Positions 1 through 10,854 of a stretch of DNA of 64,000 nucleotides are shown in pieces. The position numbers were made by a program, and so were the translations under genes. Each line of letters begins with the position of its first letter. Within the stretch, counting starts at the first letter, position 1. Origin of the DNA: Fictibacillus macauensis ZFHKF-1 (GTDB lineage: Bacteria > Bacillota > Bacilli > Bacillales > Fictibacillaceae); the NCBI RefSeq assembly GCF_000269865.1, contig NZ_AKKV01000042.1, forward strand, positions 1 to 64,000, given 5' to 3'. The notes beneath the pieces are model-generated. The model was not told the DNA's origin, ran no database searches, and was given only the letters and a program-made list of their open reading frames with translations.

Positions 1-19
1 AAAAAGGCAATTTACGAAA

Positions 20-215
20 AGGTCAGTGATTCGCGACGCAAGATCACTCCATTCCCGACACAGGAGCACCCGATTCACGCGGAAGCATCCGTTAGCACGT
101 AAAGATACTCATTCCCGACACAGCAGCACCCGATTCACGCGCAACTAGGATCAGTCCGCGCATAAGAACCAAACTAGCGAACACGCTACGAAACAGAAGG
201 AATAGTGTGTCTCAA
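20..215. repeat. Degenerate GC-rich repeat array, right-hand end of an element entering from outside the window
   Basis: A 31-base stretch starting ATTCCCGACACAG at 51 recurs at 111 with one mismatch, an exact 60-base period. Units such as CCGATTCACGCG resemble decayed versions of the TTCGCGCGCAG units seen elsewhere in the window. The last part (about 183-213, ACAGAAGGAATAGTGTGTC) matches the end of the array at 41752-41782. No gene is evident from 1 to 396; the rest of that stretch is AT-rich leader for the first gene. Confidence 0.7.
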
Positions 216-396
216 ATGTATTTTCACAAAATGTATACGCTTACAATTTGAGGAAATTTGTCGATTTTCGCAACACCTATAAAAATAGGCCTTTTGCCCG
301 TTACATTATGGTAAAATTCAGTTTATGCTACTCACTGTTGAGGAATGTGTTACGATGGTGCATAGTAGCTTCATCATGCGGTAAGGAGGAACACTG

Positions 397-630
397 TTGT
401 TTCAATTCGAGGGTCAAGAAGCGTTATTGAATTTGTTCGTATATTTGCTTTTTTTAGGAATGACGTGGTGGGCTTTGTTAGCCGTTCGCTTCGATACATT
501 TATAAAAAAAGGAAAGGTCATTCAAGCGAGAATATTATTTATTCTAGTGACCATTGCCATCGCGAGCCTCGTAAGCAACTTCTTTCTTTCGTACTTAAAG
601 TATTCCACACAGTTAAAATACTTATTTTAA
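397..630 (+). CDS. ywzB: DUF1146 family small membrane protein YwzB
   Basis: The product is 77 residues with two hydrophobic helices (roughly residues 10-28 and 46-64) joined by a short basic segment containing RFDTFIKKGK. Length, topology and position two genes before murAA match YwzB of Bacillus, a DUF1146 membrane protein of unknown function. The start is TTG at 397, chosen because a strong TAAGGAGG lies seven bases upstream. It stands immediately upstream of ywmB and murAA in the conserved order and probably sits in the plasma membrane. Nothing in the sequence reveals a biochemical activity. Confidence 0.85.
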   Translation: MFQFEGQEALLNLFVYLLFLGMTWWALLAVRFDTFIKKGKVIQARILFILVTIAIASLVSNFFLSYLKYSTQLKYLF

Positions 631-781
631 ACCAATTCGTCGAAACAATCATTACAGCTTATAAAAATGATACGATGTTGCACACACTAAGAAGAAAGAA
701 AACGTCGGAATATGACGGTCGATTTTCTGAATAGCTCCTTCTTCTCTGGCAAGAATGAATGCTAGAAGAGAGGACGTGTGG

Positions 782-1534
782 ATGATGAAAAAATGGTTAT
801 GTATCTTTTTCTTGTTGTTAGGGAGCGTGCATGTATTGCCAAAGGCAGATGCCATTGGAAGCAACGTTTCTGAAGTTCATCGGCTCTTAGAGATGAAACG
901 TGCGCTCGATCAGTCCAAGCTTGCTATATCGAAGTGGTCTGTTTATACGAAAGGAACGGCAGGTTTCGTTCAAGGAAAGAAAGGGTACGTAGAAGTGGTA
1001 TCTAATCTTAAGCGACGTGCTGCGGGCTTTTCGTGGAGTGCCATCAATGAAAAAGAACATAACAAAGTAGTCGGGGTGCGAAAATCAAATGAAGGTCGTT
1101 TGGTTGAAAGGTTAACGCTCGTTAGCTACCCCCAAAAAGACAAGCTTGTGGCGTATCTTGTTTATAAAGTGGAAGGCAAGGGCTGGAATGGGAATGAATT
1201 TGCCCGTTTTCAATCCAATTTCCAAAATAAGGTCAATACTTATTTTACTGGAAAAAGCACAACTTTCTCTTGTATATCCGGGGTACATAATGGTACAATG
1301 GATGTTGGTTTGTATAATAGTGCGCTCAAGCTCATGACAACGTTCTCTGCTGTTCCAGTAGAGGAACTGAAAGAAGAGACGTTTGTATCAATTTCAGCAT
1401 ATAATAAAGAGTGGAATGATCAGCTCATTACCGCTCATCAAGCAATGAATTTACAGATCGCGATAAGAAGTGAAGGAATAGGCGGCAAAACAGTCGTCAC
1501 AATAGGAACACCAATAATTACGTCTGAATATTAA
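782..1534 (+). CDS. ywmB: YwmB family secreted protein
   Basis: The product is 250 residues with an N-terminal signal peptide (basic MMKKW start, hydrophobic core, likely cleavage after PKADA). The remainder matches YwmB in size and position: a family with a TATA-box-binding-protein-like fold and no established function, always next to murAA in Bacillaceae. The start is the first of two adjacent ATGs, preceded by GAGAGGA at good spacing; an upstream in-frame extension to 755 would put charged residues ahead of the signal peptide and was not used. The gene ends 30 bases before murAA, so co-transcription is likely. Confidence 0.85.
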   Translation: MMKKWLCIFFLLLGSVHVLPKADAIGSNVSEVHRLLEMKRALDQSKLAISKWSVYTKGTAGFVQGKKGYVEVVSNLKRRAAGFSWSAINEKEHNKVVGVRKSNEGRLVERLTLVSYPQKDKLVAYLVYKVEGKGWNGNEFARFQSNFQNKVNTYFTGKSTTFSCISGVHNGTMDVGLYNSALKLMTTFSAVPVEELKEETFVSISAYNKEWNDQLITAHQAMNLQIAIRSEGIGGKTVVTIGTPIITSEY

Positions 1535-1564
1535 TATAGAAATTGGACGCGGAGGGGAATTTCG

Positions 1565-2884
1565 TTGGAAAAAATCATTGTCCGTGGTGGTAGGCGGTTA
1601 GAAGGCTCTGTTAAGGTAGAGGGAGCTAAGAATGCCGTACTTCCTGTCATCGCAGCATCCATTTTAGCCAGTAAAGGCACAAGCACGATTAAAGATGTGC
1701 CAACCCTTGCTGATGTATACACAATTAACGAGGTACTGCGTTATTTAAATATTGGAGTAACGTTTGAAAATGGGCAAATTGAAGTGGATGCTTCAGGTGC
1801 ATTAAAAACAGAAGCGCCATTCGAATATGTTCGTAAAATGCGTGCTTCATTCCTAGTAATGGGACCGTTGTTAGCGCGTGTTGGTTTAGCGCGTATCGCG
1901 CTGCCTGGTGGCTGTGCGATCGGATCTCGACCAATTGATCAGCATTTAAAGGGCTTTGAAGCAATGGGAGCACAAGTGAAAATAGGAAATGGCTTTATTG
2001 AAGCGAGCATTGATGGTCGTCTTCAAGGAGCGAAGATCTATTTAGACTTCCCAAGTGTAGGAGCAACAGAAAATATTATTATGGCAGCAGCGCTTGCTGA
2101 AGGTACAACAATCATCGAAAACGTCGCTAAAGAACCTGAAATCGTTTGTCTTGCGAACTACATTAACTCTATGGGTGGTAAAGTAGTTGGTGCAGGCACA
2201 GGAACGATTCGTATTGAAGGTGTAGAAGAGCTTGTTGGTGCTGAGCATGCCGTTGTTCCAGACCGTATTGAAGCAGGAACGTACATGGTAGCAGCTGCTA
2301 TTACAGAAGGTAACGTTCTTGTTGAAGGAGCGATTGCTGAACATCTTCGTCCTCTCATCGCTAAGATGGAGGAAATGGGCGTATCCATTACTGACGAAGA
2401 CAAAGGGCTACGCGTCATCGGTCCAAAAGAATTAAAGCCAGTTGACATTAAAACGATGCCACATCCTGGTTTCCCGACAGATTTACAATCACAAATGATG
2501 GCGCTCTTGCTTCGTGCAAACGGCTCAAGTGTGATTACGGAAACTGTTTTTGAAAATCGCTTCATGCACGTAGAAGAATTCCGCCGCATGAACGGTGATA
2601 TTAAAATCGAAGGTCGTTCTGCTGTTATTAACGGACCTGTTTCTCTTCAAGGAGCAGAAGTAGCTGCAACAGACTTGCGCGCAGGTGCTGCACTTGTACT
2701 TGCTGGGCTTGTCGCAGACGGTTACACACGCGTTACTGAACTGAAGCACATCGACCGTGGATATGTTCGTTTCACAGAAAAACTGTCTGCACTTGGTGCT
2801 GATATTGAACGTGTAAATGAAGAAGCACCTTCTGTATCTACAGAAGAAACTTCACAAGCGTCACTAAAATCAAATCTTGCTTAA
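1565..2884 (+). CDS. murAA: UDP-N-acetylglucosamine 1-carboxyvinyltransferase MurA
   Basis: MurA transfers enolpyruvate from phosphoenolpyruvate to UDP-GlcNAc, the first committed cytoplasmic step of peptidoglycan synthesis. The 439-residue product shows the two-fold inside-out barrel repeats, the N-terminal [11 protein letters not shown] substrate loop, and the catalytic-loop cysteine in [14 protein letters not shown], which is the fosfomycin target. The C-terminal 20 or so residues (rich in Glu, Ser and Thr) run slightly past the usual family end. The start is TTG with GGAGGGG upstream. The position between ywmB and spoIID identifies it as the MurAA paralogue rather than MurAB. A strong terminator follows. 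Confidence 0.95.
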   Translation: MEKIIVRGGRRLEGSVKVEGAKNAVLPVIAASILASKGTSTIKDVPTLADVYTINEVLRYLNIGVTFENGQIEVDASGALKTEAPFEYVRKMRASFLVMGPLLARVGLARIALPGGCAIGSRPIDQHLKGFEAMGAQVKIGNGFIEASIDGRLQGAKIYLDFPSVGATENIIMAAALAEGTTIIENVAKEPEIVCLANYINSMGGKVVGAGTGTIRIEGVEELVGAEHAVVPDRIEAGTYMVAAAITEGNVLVEGAIAEHLRPLIAKMEEMGVSITDEDKGLRVIGPKELKPVDIKTMPHPGFPTDLQSQMMALLLRANGSSVITETVFENRFMHVEEFRRMNGDIKIEGRSAVINGPVSLQGAEVAATDLRAGAALVLAGLVADGYTRVTELKHIDRGYVRFTEKLSALGADIERVNEEAPSVSTEETSQASLKSNLA

Positions 2885-2889
2885 GTTAG

Positions 2890-2932
2890 AAAGCCTTTCG
2901 CTCTTATTGTAATAAGAGTGAAAGGCTTTTTT
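2890..2932 (+). terminator. Terminator of murAA
   Basis: AAAGCCTTTCGCTCTTATT pairs with AATAAGAGTGAAAGGCTTT in a long perfect stem followed by a T run, five bases after the murAA stop. Confidence 0.9.
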
Positions 2933-3002
2933 GTGTTCTGTAACTTATTGAATGGTGAAGTCGACTAAAGGGATAAGCAGTAACGACTTGGAGGAACCTT
3001 TT

Positions 3003-4553
3003 GTGAAGCGGAATGAAACGATTTTTTGTATGTTAAATTCTTTAGAATTACAACGTGGCGGTATGACAAAGGCGGCGATGATGCAGGCGAGTATGTTTGC
3101 CGAATTAGGCTATGAAACGTTTCTTATTTCATTTAAGTTTAATCCCCATCATACTAAAATTGTTCAGCAACTAAAACAAAGTGGCAAATTGCATCGCGAT
3201 GTAACGGTGCGATCGATGTACGATGAATTAGAAAGAGCCTCAGAGCGCGATGGCGGGTTTCGAGAACCAAAGGAAATTGCCATCGTACAGGCTATGAAAG
3301 AAAATAAGCGGATCGTTGAAGCCATTCCGGCCAAGCGGTCTTATCGTGTGTTTGAAGAAGGTGTGGGCAAAACGTATATTCGCTATGCAGATAATGAGGA
3401 AGACGTCTTGTTCATTGACCATTTTATTGAAGGGCGCTATCGTACGAAACGTGAATACTATGATGAATATGGCTATGTAAAGCGTACAACCTACATGGAC
3501 TATGTAACGAATAAAGGGCGAGAGCTTGTCTATCAAAATAAAGAGGGCAAGCCTTTTTTAACGAAGTGGATTAATAAAGAAACAGACGAAGCGGATAAAA
3601 TCTATTGGTTCGGTGAGCAGAACATTCAGCAGGTATTTAAAAGTGACCTGGATTTAAAAAAACACTGGCTACAATCGCTCATTTCTAAATATAAGAATCC
3701 TGTGTTACTCTGTGATGCTCGGGCAGCCGATCCTGTGTTAGTCAATGTAGCCTATGAAGGTGCAGTGAAAATATGGCGTTTGCATAGTCATCATTTGCAA
3801 AAGGAAGTACCGAAAACGGTGTTTCCTAAAGTAAAACCAACACTTGATGTCATTGATACATTGGATGCGGCGCTTTTTTTAACAGCGCAACAAAAAAACG
3901 ACGTAGAAGCGCTTTTAGGAAAGCCGCTTCCGAATGCATCAGTAATTGGGAATTTTATAGAAAGTCCATCTCCAATCGTTTCTGATAAAGACCCTAATCT
4001 TGCTGTTATTATTGGTAGGTTTGCTAGTGGGAAGCGATTAGATCATGCCATTAAGGCGTTCTCACTTATTGTTCGTGATGTTCCACGGGCACGGTTAGAG
4101 CTATGGGGATATGGTGAAGAAGAAAAAGCACTAAAGCAACTTATTAAAAAAGAAGGGCTCACGGAGCATGTGACAATTAAAGGCTTTACGAGCGATCCGC
4201 AAACGATTTATCAAAAGGCACTCTTTTCTATTCTTGCGAGTAAAAGTGAAGGGTTTCCACTTAGTATTTTAGAAAGTATGGGGAATGGAACGCCGGTTGT
4301 CAGCTACGACATTCAGTATGGACCAGCCGAGATGATGACAGATGAAACAGGCATCCTCGTTCCGAATGGAGATATTAAAGCGCTGGCAGCAGCGATGAAA
4401 GAAATGTACAGTAGACCTGAGAAAGCAATGGCTTTTGGTGAGAGAGCGGCAGAGCGGGTGCGAACGATGTATAGCCGAGAGCAACACGTAGAGGCGTGGG
4501 AGCAGATCATCCAAACCGCCGTAGCGCGTAAAAATAAGGCGTTTCATTCATAG
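3003..4553 (+). CDS. Glycosyltransferase family 4 (TagE-like teichoic acid glucosyltransferase)
   Basis: The 516-residue product has a GT4 (GT-B) C-terminal half: the LAVIIGRFASGKRLDHAI donor-domain entry, then the EGFPLSILE motif whose two glutamates bind the nucleotide sugar. The N-terminal half, with QRGGMTKAAM and a long mixed segment, resembles poly(glycerol-phosphate) alpha-glucosyltransferases of the TagE type; the exact acceptor is inferred. The start chosen is GTG at 3003, with TTGGAGG eight bases upstream. An ATG at 2952 lacks a ribosome site and lies just behind the murAA terminator. The next gene is a CDP-glycerol glycerophosphotransferase, so the pair probably builds or decorates a wall polymer. 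It lies between murAA and spoIID, which I regard as an accessory insertion. Confidence 0.7.
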   Translation: MKRNETIFCMLNSLELQRGGMTKAAMMQASMFAELGYETFLISFKFNPHHTKIVQQLKQSGKLHRDVTVRSMYDELERASERDGGFREPKEIAIVQAMKENKRIVEAIPAKRSYRVFEEGVGKTYIRYADNEEDVLFIDHFIEGRYRTKREYYDEYGYVKRTTYMDYVTNKGRELVYQNKEGKPFLTKWINKETDEADKIYWFGEQNIQQVFKSDLDLKKHWLQSLISKYKNPVLLCDARAADPVLVNVAYEGAVKIWRLHSHHLQKEVPKTVFPKVKPTLDVIDTLDAALFLTAQQKNDVEALLGKPLPNASVIGNFIESPSPIVSDKDPNLAVIIGRFASGKRLDHAIKAFSLIVRDVPRARLELWGYGEEEKALKQLIKKEGLTEHVTIKGFTSDPQTIYQKALFSILASKSEGFPLSILESMGNGTPVVSYDIQYGPAEMMTDETGILVPNGDIKALAAAMKEMYSRPEKAMAFGERAAERVRTMYSREQHVEAWEQIIQTAVARKNKAFHS

Positions 4554-4563
4554 GAACCAATCA

Positions 4564-4593
4564 AAATCCTGAATCTATCCTTCAGGATTTTTT
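4564..4593 (+). terminator. Terminator of the GT4 gene
   Basis: AATCCTGAA and TTCAGGATT form a stem followed by TTTTT, ten bases behind the stop. Confidence 0.8.
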
Positions 4594-4650
4594 GTAACTT
4601 TTTCTCATGTTGTATCGACTATTAGTGTAAGAATAAACATTTTACATAGC

Positions 4651-4690
4651 AAGGAATGACTCTAGTAACGAGCCATTCCTTTATTTTTTT
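4651..4690 (+). terminator. Second hairpin before the teichoic acid gene
   Basis: AAGGAATG and CATTCCTT pair around an inner CTC/GAG, followed by TTATTTTTTT. It lies only 24 bases upstream of the next start codon, so it may act as an attenuator or a back-up terminator. Confidence 0.6.
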
Positions 4691-4713
4691 ACACAACAAG
4701 GGTGGGGACTAAA

Positions 4714-6840
4714 ATGAAAAAGGTATCGGTTATTATTCCAGTGTACCGTACGCTGGAATTTCTAGAAGAATGTTTAGAATCAGTGAGGAAGCAGACGTAC
4801 AATGCATTAGAAATCATTGTAGTAAGTGATGGAGCAGATGAGGAAAGTCGCCGCATCATAAGGTCTTATGCCGCTAAAGATTCACGCATTCATGCGATTT
4901 TTTCGGAAGAACGTAAAGGGGTAGGTCATGCGCGTAATGTGGGCTTAGATACAGCAACGGGTGACTTTGTATATTTTTTAGATAGCGATGATTGTTTGCC
5001 GCATGCTACAATTCAGTGTCTTGTAGAACATATTGGTGACTATGAAATGTTATCCGGTCGTTTAAAGAAAATGACGGTAAAGCCGGTGTTAGGAGAGGAA
5101 GAGGAGCAGCATCATAAAGTGCTCCGAAATCGCAATCGTGCGCGCTTATTTCGTAATAATTCTGTGCTTAATCGTCTTATTTCTCGTCCCTTTATTGAAA
5201 AGCATACTCTGCGTTTTTCACAGGAAGTGGAAGGGTATAGCGACTTAGCATTTCTTGTGCCAGCACTCATTCACATCGAGTACGTACCGTATGTAACCGG
5301 ATGTGTTTACTACAAACGGAAGCGCAATGATCCAATTACAAATCCAGCCCTTTCTCAACGAGAGCGTCAAATAAAGGTTGCTGATTTTCTTTGTATGTTT
5401 AATCTGTTAAAAGAACAATACCGAGAGCACCAAGAAGTGACGACCTTTCTCGATCGCCAGTTTTTAAACTATTACCGTAAAACAGTCATTATGCTGCTCG
5501 AAGATCCAGAGCAAGTGGATCAGATGTTTGCCAATGTGGCGCATGCGGTGAAACAAGTGGATCAGCTCGCAATGGGTACGACGAATCCAATTGTCAAAGC
5601 AGAGCTGCAACAGCTCTATAAAGAAAAACAACGTACGTATCGCTTTTTAATACGCTTGCATCATTTTTTGCGTCAAGCAAAGCGTGCCTTGAAAAGTAAG
5701 CGAAAAGCCTTTATCTTTTTGTACCGCCAATGGTTTTTGAAAATGCCGGTAAAGAAAAAGCTAATCGTCTTTGAGAGCTTTCTTGGGAAGAACTATTCGG
5801 ATAGCCCCAAAAATATTTATGAAGAATTACAGCGCTCAAAGCAAGGGTATCAATGTGTATGGGTCTTTAATGAAAAGCGCCGTATTCCGGGAAAAGCTAA
5901 GCAAGTCAAACGCTTTAGTCTGCGCTATTATTACTACACGGCCCGCGCAAAATACTGGGTGACAAATTCACGGTTACCTATGCATTTGGACAAGCGTCCT
6001 GACAATGTTTATTTGCAAACGTGGCACGGAACGCCGTTAAAGAAACTCGTATTTGATATGAATGAAGTGTATTCAGCCAATCCTGATTATAAAAAGCATT
6101 TCTATACGCAATCAAGACGGTGGGATTATTTAATTGCGGCCAATCACTATTCTTCCGAAATTTTTCGCAGAGCCTTTAAGTTTGATAAACAAATGTTAGA
6201 GTACGGCTATCCGCGTAATGATGTATTGCATGACAAAGATCGTGATCAACAAGCGTATCGCTTAAAGCAAAAACTCGGCATTCCTCTTGATAAAAAAGTC
6301 ATTTTATATGCACCGACATGGCGCGATGATGATTTTTATGAGCCAGGAAAGTATAAGTTTCAGCTTCGCCTTGATTTGCAGCGAATGAAGGAAAAACTCG
6401 GCGATACATATGTTATTTTATTACGCATGCATTATTTTATCGCTGATCATGTTGATACATCGGGAGCAGAAGGGTTTGCGTACAACTTCTCAACGTACAA
6501 TGACATTGCGGATTTGTATTTACTATCAGATGTTTTGATTACTGATTACTCTTCTGTCTTTTTTGATTATGCGAACTTAAAGCGTCCGATTTTATTTTAT
6601 ACGTATGATTTAGAAAAGTACCGCGATACATTACGTGGCTTTTACATCAATATTGAGGAAGAAGTACCAGGTCCGCTTTTGCGTGACAGCGAAGCCGTCA
6701 TTGCTACGCTTTTGAATCTGGATGAGACGGTCAAGGCGTATGAAGCGAACTATGAGCGGTTTTATGAGAAGTTTTGTGGTTGGGAACAAGGGAATGCAAC
6801 GAAAAAGGTGATTGACCATGTTTTTGGATCATCTCTCTAA
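4714..6840 (+). CDS. Bifunctional GT2 / CDP-glycerol glycerophosphotransferase (TagF-like)
   Basis: The 708-residue product is a fusion. Residues 1 to about 250 are a GT2 (GT-A) glycosyltransferase: VSVIIPVYRT at the N-terminus, then a LDSDD metal/nucleotide motif near residue 90. Residues about 350-700 are a CDP-glycerol:glycerophosphate glycerophosphotransferase domain, with the hallmark QTWHGTPLKKL and later ITDYSSVFFDYA-LKRPI-FY segments. This enzyme class polymerises glycerol-phosphate units for teichoic acid at the inner membrane face. The start is ATG at 4714 behind GGTGGGG. Together with the preceding GT4 gene it suggests synthesis and sugar substitution of a strain-specific wall polymer. 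Confidence 0.85.
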   Translation: MKKVSVIIPVYRTLEFLEECLESVRKQTYNALEIIVVSDGADEESRRIIRSYAAKDSRIHAIFSEERKGVGHARNVGLDTATGDFVYFLDSDDCLPHATIQCLVEHIGDYEMLSGRLKKMTVKPVLGEEEEQHHKVLRNRNRARLFRNNSVLNRLISRPFIEKHTLRFSQEVEGYSDLAFLVPALIHIEYVPYVTGCVYYKRKRNDPITNPALSQRERQIKVADFLCMFNLLKEQYREHQEVTTFLDRQFLNYYRKTVIMLLEDPEQVDQMFANVAHAVKQVDQLAMGTTNPIVKAELQQLYKEKQRTYRFLIRLHHFLRQAKRALKSKRKAFIFLYRQWFLKMPVKKKLIVFESFLGKNYSDSPKNIYEELQRSKQGYQCVWVFNEKRRIPGKAKQVKRFSLRYYYYTARAKYWVTNSRLPMHLDKRPDNVYLQTWHGTPLKKLVFDMNEVYSANPDYKKHFYTQSRRWDYLIAANHYSSEIFRRAFKFDKQMLEYGYPRNDVLHDKDRDQQAYRLKQKLGIPLDKKVILYAPTWRDDDFYEPGKYKFQLRLDLQRMKEKLGDTYVILLRMHYFIADHVDTSGAEGFAYNFSTYNDIADLYLLSDVLITDYSSVFFDYANLKRPILFYTYDLEKYRDTLRGFYINIEEEVPGPLLRDSEAVIATLLNLDETVKAYEANYERFYEKFCGWEQGNATKKVIDHVFGSSL

Positions 6841-6867
6841 GCACTGTACATACAGTGCTTTTTTTGT
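6840..6867 (+). terminator. Terminator of the tagF-like gene
   Basis: AGCACTGTA and TACAGTGCT form a nine-base-pair stem followed by seven T. Confidence 0.9.
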
Positions 6868-7090
6868 TTTTATAGGTCTTCCCCGCTTTTTATCCTATGG
6901 ATTTACTAGGAATAAGCATGGCTAAGGTAATGGATAAGGTATATTTTTACTTTTTAATGAGGAAAATTCACAGAAATTGGTACATAAAGACTAGTATAAA
7001 AAAGGACGTTAGGCATATATAATCAAAATCTTAAGAATAGTTTGAATTATTGTTAATTTTATGTAAAAATTACTATGCACTACCAAATAA

Positions 7091-8719
<1,629 letters not shown>

Positions 8720-8720
8720 A

Positions 8721-8757
8721 AACGAGCGAGCTGCCTAGTGTGCAGCTCGCTTGTTTT
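8721..8757 (+). terminator. Terminator of the neutral protease gene
   Basis: ACGAGCGAGCTGC pairs with GCAGCTCGCTTGT around a seven-base loop, ending in TTTT. Confidence 0.85.
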
Positions 8758-8873
8758 GTAAGGTTGAAAACGACGAAGCTCTCGCGGCATCCTTCTGCAT
8801 CTACTAGTTCTATGAAGCGCCCTTTTCTCATAGAGTAGAGAGAAACTATTAAGAAGTGGAGGACGATCATGAG

Positions 8874-9890
8874 ATGTTGAAGAATAAGAAGCCACTTGTT
8901 GTGATTATTACTCTTTTTATCGTTAGCTTTGTGTTAATTCCTACTTTTCTCGTGCTACCATACTCGTCTGCCTCTTCTTCGAGCTCAAAAGTAGAGTTGG
9001 TGAAAACGTTGAAAGGAATGAAAAAAAAGGTTGTTCATGAGTCAGCTCCCACATCCAACCTTTCAATTCCTGTTTTTCGTTCAACGGAGAAAAAGATAGA
9101 GAAAGTAAAGATGGAGGAGTATGTAAAGGGTGTGGTAGCTTCGGAAATGCCCGCACAATTTGAAATGGAGGCACTGAAGGCACAGGCATTATCGGCGCGG
9201 ACGTATGTTGCAAAAGCATTAGAACGACACACTACATCACTACCAAAAGGTGCCTTAGTAACCGATTCGACAAGCGATCAAGTGTACAAAAATGAGCAAG
9301 AATTAAAGGCGCTTTGGAAAGGAACATACAAAGAAAAAATGAAACGCATTACAGAAGCGGTACAGGCAACGGAAGGGAAAATAGTAACCTATGACGGAAA
9401 GCCGATCACAGCAAGCTTTTTTTCTACGAGTAATGGATACACCGAAGATAGCGCCGATTATTGGGGAGATAAGCTACCTTATTTACAAAGTGTAAGCAGT
9501 CCTTGGGATCGTTCAGCAGAAAAATTTACCGCAAAAGTAGATTTGCCACTAAAAGAAGTAGAAAGAAAGCTAGGGGTGTCCCTTCGTGAAGAGGGAGCCG
9601 TTGGGACCATTACAAAACGAACAAAAGGTAAAAGAATTGCAAAAATCGTCATTGATCACCACGAATTTAGCGGAAAAGAAATACGTGAAAAGCTAGCCTT
9701 ACGCTCTACTGATTTTACGCTGATGAAGCGTGGTGACATCGTGACGGTGATAACGAAAGGTTTTGGTCATGGCGTTGGCATGAGTCAATATGGGGCCAAT
9801 GGAATGGCCGCAGATGGAAAGTCATACAAAGAAATTGTAAAACACTACTATAAAGGCGTAACCATAGCTACGTATAAACCGAATGAATAG
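8874..9890 (+). CDS. spoIID: Stage II sporulation protein D
   Basis: SpoIID is a membrane-anchored lytic transglycosylase that cuts peptidoglycan during engulfment, working with SpoIIM and SpoIIP in the mother cell. The 338-residue product has one N-terminal membrane helix (after MLKNKK). The SpoIID domain contains SEMPAQFEMEALKAQALSAR, with the conserved catalytic Glu, and a C-terminal GFGHGVGMSQYGANGMA signature. The start is the ATG at 8874, with GTGGAGG about ten bases upstream. The position between murAA and spoIIQ is the normal one, apart from the inserted wall-polymer and protease genes. Expression by sigma-E is expected, but I could not place a convincing sigma-E promoter. Confidence 0.95.
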   Translation: MLKNKKPLVVIITLFIVSFVLIPTFLVLPYSSASSSSSKVELVKTLKGMKKKVVHESAPTSNLSIPVFRSTEKKIEKVKMEEYVKGVVASEMPAQFEMEALKAQALSARTYVAKALERHTTSLPKGALVTDSTSDQVYKNEQELKALWKGTYKEKMKRITEAVQATEGKIVTYDGKPITASFFSTSNGYTEDSADYWGDKLPYLQSVSSPWDRSAEKFTAKVDLPLKEVERKLGVSLREEGAVGTITKRTKGKRIAKIVIDHHEFSGKEIREKLALRSTDFTLMKRGDIVTVITKGFGHGVGMSQYGANGMAADGKSYKEIVKHYYKGVTIATYKPNE

Positions 9891-9933
9891 AAAAGCCCTT
9901 CTACACAAATAATAAAAATTTTTCGGAACCTCC

Positions 9934-9963
9934 GTATATATTTCTGAAAAAGTGTTCAGAATG
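9934..9963 (+). promoter_or_regulatory. Sigma-F promoter of spoIIQ
   Basis: GTATA at 9934, a 15-base spacer and GTTCAGAATG at 9954 match the sigma-F consensus (GYATA, 15, GGNNANAHTR) with one mismatch. It ends 21 bases before the spoIIQ start, consistent with forespore-specific transcription of spoIIQ. Confidence 0.7.
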
Positions 9964-9984
9964 ATTGCTGAGGTGATGATTAAA

Positions 9985-10809
9985 ATGAAAGATGAAGAAA
10001 AACAACCCAAAAAAACCGTCCCGCTAAAAGGCAGGAAGATGGGTAAATTCATGAAAAGACGTTGGGTGTATCCAGCCGTATATTTAGGATTTGCAGCCAT
10101 CGTTCTAATCTCTGTACTGTGGTATCAAAATGAATCAGCTAAACCAAAAACAGCACCAAACACACCGTATGAAAAGCAAGAAGCAGTACCGGCTAGCATG
10201 ACAAAAGAAGTATTCAAGATGCCAGCGAAAGACGTTGTCATTAAGAAACAATTTTACAATGCAGAAGCCTCCGCTAAAGAAAAAGAAGCAGCTCTCGTAT
10301 TTTATAATAATATCTACTATCAAAATAAAGGCATCGATATTGGAACAGAGAGCGGCAATTCCTTTGATGTAACAGCAGCTATGAGCGGTAACGTTGTAAA
10401 AGCAGCAAAAGATCCTGAACTCGGATTCGTTGTTGAAGTCAAGCATTCTAACGGTGTCATTACCCACTATTCTTCACTTGCTAGTATTAAAGTGAAAGAA
10501 GGGGACCGTATTAAGCAAGGTGATATGGTTGGAACAGCTGGGAAGAACAGCTACGATAAAGATGCAAAAGTACACGCTCATTTTGAAATTCGTAAAGACG
10601 GCATGGAGATTGATCCTGTAAGTGCTTGGGAACAGTCGACAGCTCAAATTCAAAAATTAGCTGACAGCATGAAAAAGGACGAGAAAAAGCAAAATGAAGC
10701 TACTTCAACAACAGAGAAATCTCAAAAAAATCGTAGCGACAATGCTACTGAAAAAGACACAGAAAAAGAGTCTTCCTCTACGAGTGAAAATAAGACAAAC
10801 GACAATTAA
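9985..10809 (+). CDS. spoIIQ: Stage II sporulation protein Q
   Basis: SpoIIQ is the forespore membrane protein that pairs with SpoIIIAH across the septum during engulfment. The 274-residue product has a basic N-terminus, one membrane helix at roughly residues 24-43, an extracytoplasmic LytM/M23-like domain, and a low-complexity Lys/Glu/Ser/Thr tail of about 50 residues. As in known SpoIIQ proteins, the first metal-binding His of the LytM motif is replaced (NKGIDIG instead of H-x-G-x-D) while HAHFEI is kept, so peptidase activity is not expected. The start is ATG at 9985, spaced correctly from GAGGTG. A sigma-F promoter precedes it and a bidirectional terminator follows. Confidence 0.95.
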   Translation: MKDEEKQPKKTVPLKGRKMGKFMKRRWVYPAVYLGFAAIVLISVLWYQNESAKPKTAPNTPYEKQEAVPASMTKEVFKMPAKDVVIKKQFYNAEASAKEKEAALVFYNNIYYQNKGIDIGTESGNSFDVTAAMSGNVVKAAKDPELGFVVEVKHSNGVITHYSSLASIKVKEGDRIKQGDMVGTAGKNSYDKDAKVHAHFEIRKDGMEIDPVSAWEQSTAQIQKLADSMKKDEKKQNEATSTTEKSQKNRSDNATEKDTEKESSSTSENKTNDN

Positions 10810-10811
10810 GT

Positions 10812-10851
10812 AAAACGACCTTGTCATCAGAAGCGATGATAAGGTCGTTTT
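10812..10851. terminator. Bidirectional terminator between spoIIQ and the M23 gene
   Basis: AAAACGACCTT and AAGGTCGTTTT form a stem extended by TCATC/GATGA, with A and T tracts on both sides. It serves two convergent genes. Confidence 0.9.
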
Positions 10852-10854
10852 GCG

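Noticed and set aside
248-430. 60-residue ORF overlapping ywzB
   Set aside because: It runs through the ywzB ribosome site and start in another frame and has no site of its own.
2952-3002. ATG at 2952 as start of the GT4 gene
   Set aside because: It lies directly behind the murAA terminator with no ribosome site, whereas GTG at 3003 has TTGGAGG.
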